A DNA stretch of 5,472 nucleotides from Bacillota bacterium. GTDB lineage: Bacteria; Bacillota; Bacilli; Bacillales; Bacillaceae_J. The notes under the pieces were generated by a model. The model did not search any database and had not been told where the DNA came from. It saw nothing but the letters and a program-made list of their open reading frames with translations. The DNA lies in NCBI GenBank assembly GCA_023457235.1, contig JAEWMK010000461.1:1-5472 (forward strand), in the 5' to 3' direction. A program made the translations under genes and the position numbers. Within the stretch, counting starts at the first letter, position 1. Every line of letters begins with the position of its first letter. Of this stretch, positions 1 through 5,219 are shown in pieces.

Positions 1-1389
1 CTTATTATTACAGGCCCAAAACTTGGAAATCCTGATAGCGACCCTCGTATTTTCGAAGACGAAAACGGCAGAAGTTTAAAAATTATCCGTGGGGGCGGGG
101 TTCGCTTAAGATTATTCCAAACATGCACACCCGTTGATTTAAATTCATTTCAAATTAAGTTAACAACTCCAAAAGTATACACAGCTCAAGGCGTGCCGGT
201 TATAGCGGATGCGATTACCTCAGTTAAAATCGCAGACTCTTTAATTGGAATCGCTAATTATGCTGAACAATTTTTAGGAAAAAAACAGCATGAGATTGAA
301 GAAGAGGTTTCAAAGGTACTAGGGACCAATCTTCGCGCCATATTATCTAAATTGTCAGTTGAAGAAATTAATAATGACCGGGAATCCTTTAATCAACAAG
401 TGCAGGAAATAGCACAAAAAGAGCTAGATAACATGGGTTTTAAAATTACTTCATTTGGTTTAGATGATCTACGAGATGCGGATGAAGAAAATGGCTATTT
501 AGATAATCTTGGACGGCCACGGATTGCGGAAATCCGCAAAAAAGCTGATATGGCTGAATCAGATGCTGAAAAAGAAACGCGGATCTATAAAGCGAAAAAT
601 GATCAAGAAGCCCAGGATGAGGAAAATAAGCGTCTTACTGTAATTGCCGAATCAAAGAAAGAAAAGGATATTAAAGAAGCACAAATTAAAGAAGAAACAG
701 AAAGAGCACGGGCGAAAGCGGAGCAATCGTATGAACTGGAAAAAGCAAGACTCGCCCAGCAAGTCAAGGAAGAGGAAATGAAGATTCAGTTCATTGAACG
801 TCAGCGTCAAGTAGAATTGGAACTTGAGGAACAAAAACGCCGGAAAGCACTAGCGGACTCCAATGCCTATGACATCAAAGCAAAAGCGGAGGCAGAAGCG
901 GATAAAGCAAGAATTGATGGAGAGACAAAAGCGCTCATTGAAAAGCAAAAAGGATTGGCTGAAGCTGCAGTCATCCGTGAACGCGGGCGTGCCGAGGCCG
1001 AGGCGAAGGAATTAATGGCACAAGCAATGGCGAAATACGGTGAAGCGGCAATCCTTGAAATGTTCATGGATATGCTGCCTAAGTATGCTCGTGAAGTAGC
1101 ACAACCACTTTCCAAGATTGAAGGCATGAAGGTTATTGATATGGGTGGCTCTGATTCCAGTGGAGCTGCGAAGATCACAAACAATGTGACGAAAACAATG
1201 CTTGGACTACAGGAAAGTTTGAAAGAAAGCACGGGAATGGATTTAAAGGCGATGTTAGAGAGCTTTGTATCTCGTGGGAATGTAAATAATTTTGATGCCT
1301 CGAAATCAGAAATAGCCGTAGGAGGGGAAGAGGATAGGGAAGCACAGGTTCATGAGCCAGTTATGGAGCAGGAAAAACAAGATAAATAG
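1..1389 (+). CDS. floT: Flotillin (FloT-type SPFH protein), 5' end missing
   Basis: Flotillins are membrane-anchored scaffold proteins that form oligomers in functional membrane microdomains. The frame is open from base 1 and gives 462 codons before TAG at 1387. B. subtilis FloT is about 509 residues, so the membrane hairpin and first few dozen residues lie outside the window. In visible numbering, residues 1 to about 165 are SPFH domain, with RGGGVRL near 31, QGVPVIAD near 63 and ENGYLDNLGRPRIAEI near 163. Residues about 175-345 are charged, Ala/Glu/Lys-rich coiled coil with flotillin EA repeats (KAEAEAD, GRAEAEAK). A conserved C-terminal block follows (MLPKYA, then VIDMGGS), then an acidic tail. 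The GTG at 193 is not the start, because family similarity continues upstream of it. The coiled coil seems shorter than in FloT. An NfeD-type partner, often upstream of floT, would lie outside the window. Family assignment is firm; FloT rather than another flotillin paralogue is likely. Confidence 0.93.
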   Translation, partial: LIITGPKLGNPDSDPRIFEDENGRSLKIIRGGGVRLRLFQTCTPVDLNSFQIKLTTPKVYTAQGVPVIADAITSVKIADSLIGIANYAEQFLGKKQHEIEEEVSKVLGTNLRAILSKLSVEEINNDRESFNQQVQEIAQKELDNMGFKITSFGLDDLRDADEENGYLDNLGRPRIAEIRKKADMAESDAEKETRIYKAKNDQEAQDEENKRLTVIAESKKEKDIKEAQIKEETERARAKAEQSYELEKARLAQQVKEEEMKIQFIERQRQVELELEEQKRRKALADSNAYDIKAKAEAEADKARIDGETKALIEKQKGLAEAAVIRERGRAEAEAKELMAQAMAKYGEAAILEMFMDMLPKYAREVAQPLSKIEGMKVIDMGGSDSSGAAKITNNVTKTMLGLQESLKESTGMDLKAMLESFVSRGNVNNFDASKSEIAVGGEEDREAQVHEPVMEQEKQDK

Positions 1390-1402
1390 TGATTGATAGA
1401 TA

Positions 1403-1432
1403 GAGGCCGCCTCAAATTTAAGAGTCGGCCTC
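1403..1432. terminator. Hairpin terminator between convergent flotillin and squalene synthase-like genes
   Basis: The arms GAGGCCG (1403-1409) and CGGCCTC (1426-1432) pair perfectly over 7 bp. After one mismatch the stem continues for 3 more bp (1411-1413 with 1422-1424) around an AT-rich loop. It starts 13 bases after the flotillin stop and lies about 25 bases beyond the stop of the opposing gene, so it probably serves both. The T-tract is weak on either strand (ATTTATT on the plus strand), which leaves termination strength uncertain. Confidence 0.75.
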
Positions 1433-1457
1433 ATTTATTGTGCAAAGGGGAAACCTA

Positions 1458-2267
1458 TCATCCAATGATCGTATCAACAATCTTGATTACTTCCTCACGT
1501 TTCAATTTTTCCTGGTTGTTTTCAATAACTCTTAGTGTACCGTAGGCAAGAGCCAGTGGAATGGAACAAAATTCATGTATATGCTTTGATTGAATAGAGG
1601 CAATATATTCATCTGCTAGGGCCAATTGCTTTTTAGCATAATCAATCATTCTTTCCTGTGTCCAACCATCTGGATAAAAGGATACGCCGCGTTCTTGATC
1701 CTCCCCTCGGTTACGGATGATATTCACAGCTTGTAAGCCTCGTCCAAAAGCTACGGCTAGATTTGCATCTGTATCAATACCATCATGCCATTTCCATAAA
1801 GTTGATAATAATTCACCAACCAAACCAGCAACATAATATGTATAATCATTAAGATCTTCCTCTGTTCGAACAACCCAGTTCCGTTCAGTCCAATCCGCCA
1901 TACCATCAGCCATTTTTGAAACGAAAAATCGAACCTTTTCGGTAATCTCCGATGGTATTAGAGTAAGCCAATCATCAATTCGGACAGTCACCTCTGGTAA
2001 TACGTCGTCTAAATCGGCAAAATGTGGGGAAAGCGGAGTTCCGATCTTAAGAATTTGTTCTCCGACAGTTCTAAGGAGGTGTATTTTATCTTCTTTAGGT
2101 AAAATTGGGTGGTCTTCAATTTCATCAATGCTACGCATACAAAGGTATGAGGCCATGACAACATGATTGAGCGAGCCTTCCAAACGGGATATAGGAATAA
2201 CAAAAGTACGGCTCGTTTGAGTTAGCACCTCTTGTGCTTCCTGTAATAAATTTTTTCTATCTTCCAT
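1458..2267 (-). CDS. Squalene/phytoene synthase family protein (Bacillus type)
   Basis: The 269-residue protein is an all-helical trans-isoprenyl diphosphate synthase of the head-to-head type, close in length to B. subtilis YisP (about 267). Visible family motifs in order are TSRTF (19-23), YLCMRSIDEIED (41-52) with the first Asp-rich motif D48-E-I-E-D52, YVAGLVG (145-151), and QAVNIIRNRGED (179-190) followed by RGVSFYPDGW. The second Asp-rich motif, normally DxxED, reads N186-R-G-E-D190, so its first acidic residue is Asn. Family members condense two farnesyl diphosphates to squalene-type C30 products. YisP instead hydrolyses FPP to farnesol, so the actual product here is open. The ATG at 2267 follows AAGAGGG with 6 bases of spacing. 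It is monocistronic and convergent with the flotillin gene. No carotenoid or hopanoid enzyme gene is adjacent. Confidence 0.9.
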   Translation of the reverse strand: MEDRKNLLQEAQEVLTQTSRTFVIPISRLEGSLNHVVMASYLCMRSIDEIEDHPILPKEDKIHLLRTVGEQILKIGTPLSPHFADLDDVLPEVTVRIDDWLTLIPSEITEKVRFFVSKMADGMADWTERNWVVRTEEDLNDYTYYVAGLVGELLSTLWKWHDGIDTDANLAVAFGRGLQAVNIIRNRGEDQERGVSFYPDGWTQERMIDYAKKQLALADEYIASIQSKHIHEFCSIPLALAYGTLRVIENNQEKLKREEVIKIVDTIIG

Positions 2268-2346
2268 AGGTTTCCCTCTTTTCTTTCAAGGTGTTCAGAT
2301 TAATTATTTAGAAGAGCTCAAAATATTTATATTCCTTCTATTATAT

Positions 2347-2376
2347 ATCATATAAGAAATTCCTGAATAGAGCCAA
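2347..2376 (-). promoter_or_regulatory. Candidate sigma-A promoter of the squalene synthase-like gene
   Basis: Read on the minus strand, TTGGCT (2371-2376, 4 of 6 to the -35 consensus) is followed after 18 bases by TATGAT (2347-2352, 5 of 6 to the -10 consensus). A TATAAT hexamer slightly further downstream lacks a good -35 partner. The predicted leader is about 70 bases. The region is very AT-rich, so chance matches are easy and this is only a candidate. Confidence 0.35.
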
Positions 2377-2398
2377 TAATTAGGCTAAAAAAGTATAT

Positions 2399-2423
2399 AA
2401 AAAAACTGACCTGTTTGGTCAGT
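2399..2423 (-). terminator. Strong intrinsic terminator of the small FbpA-family gene
   Basis: Read leftward, ACTGACC (2423-2417) pairs with GGTCAGT (2411-2405) over 7 bp around a 5-base loop, followed at once by a run of T (2405-2399) and more AT-rich sequence. On the plus strand no T-run follows the hairpin, so it works leftward only. It lies 26 bases beyond the stop of the small minus-strand gene, which supports that gene being a real transcription unit. Confidence 0.85.
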
Positions 2424-2448
2424 CCTATCAAAAAACACTATAAGGTTA

Positions 2449-2622
2449 TCATTGTGAAAGAGTACAGAATGAAAATTGGTTATTGGTTAATGAACATAGT
2501 TCCTTTTTAAGTTCGTTTTCGGTTGCTTCATATAATTGACGCCCATCTGGCATTTTAAACAAACCGATATTTAAAAGGATATCAATGAAGTAGTCTTTCC
2601 CTTCATGACTGTTATACAACAT
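2449..2622 (-). CDS. Small FbpA-family (Fur-regulated basic protein-like) protein, 57 residues
   Basis: A 57-residue reading frame has ATG at 2620-2622 and TGA at 2449-2451. It is preceded by GAGGTGA with 6 bases of spacing, an excellent ribosome binding site. Residues 10-41 contain the pattern DYFIDILLNIGLFK, then DGRQLYE, then ENELKKEL. This matches my recollection of the FbpA family, a helix ending in 'GVYK' followed by 'D(G)RQLYELTLSELE'. In B. subtilis, FbpA is a Fur-controlled small protein associated with the iron-sparing response and the FsrA small RNA. The tail after residue 41 is Asn/Ser/Thr-rich, has Cys at 43 and 53, and is not recognisable. Unlike the name-giving protein, this one is not strongly basic. 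A consensus promoter, a cre site and a terminator frame the gene exactly. Family call is fairly confident from the motif; function in iron metabolism is inferred. Confidence 0.8.
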   Translation of the reverse strand: MLYNSHEGKDYFIDILLNIGLFKMPDGRQLYEATENELKKELCSLTNNQFSFCTLSQ

Positions 2623-2628
2623 AAATCC

Positions 2629-2635
2629 TCACCTC
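2629..2635 (-). promoter_or_regulatory. Ribosome binding site of the FbpA-family gene
   Basis: GAGGTGA on the minus strand matches 7 consecutive bases of the anti-Shine-Dalgarno complement and ends 6 bases before the ATG at 2622. It fixes the start of this short gene. Confidence 0.85.
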
Positions 2636-2640
2636 TAAAT

Positions 2641-2654
2641 TGAAAGCGTTTACA
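2641..2654 (-). promoter_or_regulatory. CcpA catabolite-responsive element (cre)
   Basis: TGAAAGCGTTTACA on the plus strand (TGTAAACGCTTTCA on the minus strand) matches the cre consensus TGWAANCGNTNWCA at every defined position. It begins at or next to the predicted transcription start of the leftward promoter at 2661-2689, and lies between that start and the ribosome binding site. In Firmicutes, a cre overlapping or just downstream of +1 normally means repression by CcpA/HPr-Ser-P when a preferred sugar is present. Confidence 0.85.
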
Positions 2655-2660
2655 ATTATT

Positions 2661-2689
2661 ATTATAAATCTTAATTCATATTTTGTCAA
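2661..2689 (-). promoter_or_regulatory. Consensus sigma-A promoter of the FbpA-family gene
   Basis: Read on the minus strand, TTGACA (2684-2689) is followed by exactly 17 bases and TATAAT (2661-2666): perfect hexamers at optimal spacing. Transcription is predicted to start near 2654, giving a leader of about 32 bases that contains the cre and the ribosome binding site. A promoter this good implies that repressors set its output. A Fur-box-like AT-rich stretch overlaps the -10 but matches the Fur consensus only weakly (10 of 14). Confidence 0.88.
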
Positions 2690-2773
2690 TGAAACAATTG
2701 CCTTGTGAAAAGATAATTGAATCTATTTTATATGAATATTAAAAATAAATACATAAAAATTTTGACTTACTGC

Positions 2774-2802
2774 AAAGGAATTCTTCTCTATGTGTCGAAT
2801 AC
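2774..2802 (+). promoter_or_regulatory. Sigma-H-type promoter upstream of the histidine kinase gene
   Basis: AAAGGAATT (2774-2782) fits the sigma-H -35 consensus RnAGGAwWW in full. After 11 bases, GTCGAATAC (2794-2802) fits RnnGAATww except for the last base. The predicted start is near 2807, about 43 bases before the kinase ATG. Sigma-H drives early-stationary and sporulation genes in Bacillus, which fits a sporulation-type kinase. A TTGACT hexamer at 2762-2767 has no convincing sigma-A -10 partner. Confidence 0.68.
2793..2799 (+). promoter_or_regulatory. Spo0A-box core (TGTCGAA)
   Basis: TGTCGAA is the exact 7-base core of the Spo0A binding site. It overlaps the -10 element of the predicted sigma-H promoter. 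The overlap of the GAA bases with that -10 makes part of the match non-independent. If bound by Spo0A~P it would probably act as a repressor here, giving feedback on a kinase that feeds the phosphorelay. This is inference from position only. Confidence 0.45.
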
Positions 2803-2810
2803 TTATTCGA
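2795..2810. repeat. Inverted repeat TCGAATA-CT-TATTCGA at the predicted kinase transcription start
   Basis: Two perfect 7-base arms (2795-2801 and 2804-2810) are separated by only 2 bases, so this is more likely a dimeric protein-binding site than an RNA hairpin. It spans the sigma-H -10 and the predicted +1. It may simply be the Spo0A-box region in palindromic form, or an operator for an unidentified regulator. Confidence 0.55.
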
Positions 2811-2849
2811 TGGAAAAGGGAAAAATGAAGAAAAAAGTAGGAAAAGATA

Positions 2850-4142
2850 ATGTTAGATTTTATTAAAGATATTGCACCAAATTTATTTTTTATATTGTTT
2901 TTAGTATTTTTGTACCAATATTGGTCAGAAAAGCGGGAATGGTCTAAGCCAATAAAACAAGTTGCCATTTTTCTGTTTGGAGCTTTAGGTATTGTATTAT
3001 GCATGAAATTTACATTACCTGCCAATAATGGTTTGGTTTTCGATTTGCGTTACATTCCATTTATTATTGGCGGTTTATATGGTGGACCACTTGTAACGCT
3101 TGGATTGTACATTATTATGTTTATACTTCGTCTTTCGATCGGCGGAATGGTAGGAATTATCATAACGACTACAATAGCAACATTGATCGCTGTTCTTATC
3201 TTATCGATTTATAAAAAATTTACGACATGGTCTTCTATTGAAAAAATATCGTTTGCTACGTCATTGGGTACCTATTCAGCGTTAGTTGTTGCCGTTATGA
3301 CGGTTCTTATTAGTCCTGGAGCGGGTATGGATCAAAATAATTGGATTGCTTATATCATTGCTTACCTTGTGGGAACATGGGTTAGTACGAGGGTTGTAGA
3401 GGATATTCGCCAGTATGAGCTTCTCCAAAGGAAATTGATAAGAAATGAAAAATTGGAAGCAGTTAGCCATCTCGCCTCCAGTATTTCACATGAAGTACGA
3501 AATCCGTTGACGACAAGTAGAGGATTTATGCAACTTCTGAGTGAACAGGATGTACCGGACCATTGTAAGGAATATATTAAAATTTCAATTGAGGAGATTG
3601 ACCGGGCGGCAGGTATAATCCAAGATTATTTAACATTTGCCAAGCCATCCCCGGAAAAGGTTGAAATCCTTCAAACAAAGGACGAACTTAAGCGAGCGAT
3701 TGATGTTATGCAGCCGTTAGCAAATATGAATAATGTCGAGGTTCAATCCGTATTAATGGGGGGTTCTATAAAGGCTGAACGATCCAGACTGCAGCAATGT
3801 TTAGTAAATTTAATGAAAAATGCAATTGAAGCCATGCCAAATGGAGGGTTATTATCAGTTTATTCGAACGTTGTAGATGACAAAACGGTTGTGATTCGGA
3901 TAAGAGATACCGGAATTGGGATGGATGCCAATCAGCTTTCACGCTTAGGAGAACCATATTTTTCAACAAAAGAAATAAAGGGAACCGGCCTTGGTATGAT
4001 GGTCGTTTATCGCATTATTGAATCGATGAATGGTTTTATAGAGGTGGAAAGTGAAGTAGGGGAAGGGACGTGTTTTACGATCACCCTGCCAATGAAAAAG
4101 GAAGTGAAAGAAAAAGTTAGTTTGCAGCGTAAAATTGTATAG
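2850..4142 (+). CDS. Membrane sensor histidine kinase, KinB-like, 5TMR-LYT-type sensor
   Basis: The 430-residue protein (B. subtilis KinB is 428) is a sensor kinase that autophosphorylates on His. Residues 1 to about 180 hold about six hydrophobic membrane segments (roughly 11-24, 37-53, 69-93, 98-120, 136-155, 163-178). The DLRYIPFIIGGLYGGP block (65-80) resembles the 5TMR-LYT sensor domain of LytS-type kinases. There is no PAS or HAMP domain. The dimerisation/phosphoacceptor domain contains SHEVRNPL with His214, next to a KinB-like RGFMQLL. The ATPase domain shows the N box (N320, N324), G1 box DTGIGM (353-358), F box (F371) and G2 box GTGLGM (378-383), so all catalytic motifs look intact. 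The start follows GTAGGAAAAG with normal spacing. No response regulator is adjacent, as expected for kinases that phosphorylate Spo0F in the phosphorelay. No KapB-like gene follows. The sporulation role is inferred from similarity and promoter type. Confidence 0.9.
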   Translation: MLDFIKDIAPNLFFILFLVFLYQYWSEKREWSKPIKQVAIFLFGALGIVLCMKFTLPANNGLVFDLRYIPFIIGGLYGGPLVTLGLYIIMFILRLSIGGMVGIIITTTIATLIAVLILSIYKKFTTWSSIEKISFATSLGTYSALVVAVMTVLISPGAGMDQNNWIAYIIAYLVGTWVSTRVVEDIRQYELLQRKLIRNEKLEAVSHLASSISHEVRNPLTTSRGFMQLLSEQDVPDHCKEYIKISIEEIDRAAGIIQDYLTFAKPSPEKVEILQTKDELKRAIDVMQPLANMNNVEVQSVLMGGSIKAERSRLQQCLVNLMKNAIEAMPNGGLLSVYSNVVDDKTVVIRIRDTGIGMDANQLSRLGEPYFSTKEIKGTGLGMMVVYRIIESMNGFIEVESEVGEGTCFTITLPMKKEVKEKVSLQRKIV

Positions 4143-4150
4143 ATATGGAG

Positions 4151-4183
4151 AAGCCCTGTAATCAGTGAGAAGTTACAGGGCTT
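4151..4183. terminator. Hairpin terminator between convergent kinase and cydB genes
   Basis: AAGCCCTGTAA (4151-4161) pairs with TTACAGGGCTT (4173-4183), giving an uninterrupted 11-bp stem with an 11-base loop. It lies 8 bases after the kinase stop and 10 bases beyond the cydB stop. The T-tracts are short on both sides, but the stem's strength and position between two convergent stops support a shared bidirectional terminator. Confidence 0.85.
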
Positions 4184-4193
4184 TACTGTGTTA

Positions 4194-5219
4194 CTAATAA
4201 CCTTTTGCTGTATCCTTCGTGATTTTATCTTTAAATATACGGTAGCTCCATAATTGATAAAGAATGACAATCGGAACGCAGATTAGTGCAACGACCAGCA
4301 TGATGGATAGATTCAATTGACTTCCTGCTGCTTCATATAATGTTGTTCCAAATGCTGGATCAATTTTGGAAGGGAGCATATTTGGAAACATACCAACAAA
4401 TCCTGTCGCCATCAGCATAAAAATGGTAGTACAAATGGCGGTGAATGCTAAACCAATTCGTTTTCTAACTGTGAACACTATCGCCGATAGACTGGCTACC
4501 AAAGCTAATAATGGCAGTAGCCATAGAATCGGCATTACTGTATAATTTTCAAAAATTGGTGTCCGATTAGCTGTTGCGACTAAGAAAATTGCTACTACCA
4601 TCGCAGTTATCATTGCCAGCGATTTTGTAAGTTTTGCTGCTTTTTGGGCGACGACACCACTTGTTTTTAGCTGTATCCATAATGAACCAGACAGCAAAAA
4701 CATCAAAACAAATAATATTCCGCCGAGTAATCCATATGGATGTAATAAGCTTAAAAGTGTTCCTTCATAGCCTGCTTCTCCAATGAGGAGACCGTCAAAA
4801 AGGTTAGCGAATGCTACTCCAAAAAGAAGAGCGATCAAGAAACTACTCACCGTAAATGCCCATTTCCACGAAGATTGCCACTTAGGTGAATCATCCTTAT
4901 GCATAAACTCCAAACCGGTCGCTCGGAAAAATAGGGAAAATAAAATCAACATCAACGGTGTATATAGATAACTAAACATATTGGCATATGTCAGTGGAAA
5001 CGCAGCAAAGGTTGCACCCCCAGCTGTGATCAGCCAAACCTCATTTCCGCCCCAAAATGGTCCTATTGCTTCTTGGAGTTGGTTGCGTTCCTGTTTATTT
5101 TTAGTAAGGAACGGGAACAACATGCCTGTACCTAAAGTGTAACCATCGAGGACAAAATAAACGGCCCATAGTAACCCCCATAAACCAAACCAAATGACGG
5201 CCAACAATTCATGAGACAT
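4194..5219 (-). CDS. cydB: Cytochrome bd quinol oxidase subunit II (CydB)
   Basis: CydB is the second membrane subunit of cytochrome bd, which oxidises quinol and reduces O2 to water with high oxygen affinity. The 341-residue length matches Bacillus CydB (about 338). The hydrophobic profile fits eight or nine membrane helices. Diagnostic motifs are FVLDGYTLGTG (22-32) with conserved Asp25, and GPFWGGNEVWLITAGGATFA (53-72), the CydB signature. Further on are HPYGLLGG (160-167), TANRTP (216-221) and GMFPNMLPS (276-284). The position corresponding to the second Asp in proteobacterial DGFDMG is Thr28; I believe this also occurs in other Firmicute CydB proteins. The ATG at 5219 lies inside the end of cydA, with a strong ribosome binding site, so the two are translated from one message. 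A terminator follows directly and no cydCD genes are downstream. Promoter and regulators lie beyond the right edge. Confidence 0.96.
   Translation of the reverse strand: MSHELLAVIWFGLWGLLWAVYFVLDGYTLGTGMLFPFLTKNKQERNQLQEAIGPFWGGNEVWLITAGGATFAAFPLTYANMFSYLYTPLMLILFSLFFRATGLEFMHKDDSPKWQSSWKWAFTVSSFLIALLFGVAFANLFDGLLIGEAGYEGTLLSLLHPYGLLGGILFVLMFLLSGSLWIQLKTSGVVAQKAAKLTKSLAMITAMVVAIFLVATANRTPIFENYTVMPILWLLPLLALVASLSAIVFTVRKRIGLAFTAICTTIFMLMATGFVGMFPNMLPSKIDPAFGTTLYEAAGSQLNLSIMLVVALICVPIVILYQLWSYRIFKDKITKDTAKGY

Noticed and set aside
193..195. GTG as the start of the flotillin gene
   Set aside because: The frame is open to base 1 and the upstream residues match conserved SPFH sequence, so the gene is cut by the window edge and GTG is an internal Val codon.
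867..1232. 121-codon minus-strand open frame inside the flotillin gene
   Set aside because: It is antisense to a repetitive Ala/Glu/Lys-rich coiled coil, whose complement is naturally stop-poor. It has no recognisable family, and its own control signals were not seen.
2371..2386. AGCC/GGCT short inverted repeat near the squalene synthase-like promoter
   Set aside because: Only 4 bp of stem with an 8-base AT loop; too weak to call a terminator or operator.
2652..2672. Fur box over the -10 of the FbpA-family promoter
   Set aside because: Best alignment to TGATAATnATTATCA matches only 10 of 14 positions in a stretch that is AT-rich anyway because it contains the -10. It is not strong enough to list as a site, though Fur control is not excluded.
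2762..2767. TTGACT as the -35 of a sigma-A promoter for the kinase
   Set aside because: No TATAAT-like hexamer occurs 16-18 bases downstream; the sigma-H reading just to its right is much better.
2723..3025. 100-codon minus-strand open frame over the kinase promoter and N-terminus
   Set aside because: It is antisense to membrane-segment codons and the AT-rich leader, shows no family resemblance, and conflicts with the well-supported rightward kinase promoter and gene.
4783..4971. 62-codon plus-strand open frame inside cydB
   Set aside because: It is antisense to conserved CydB sequence and has no motif; a chance frame.
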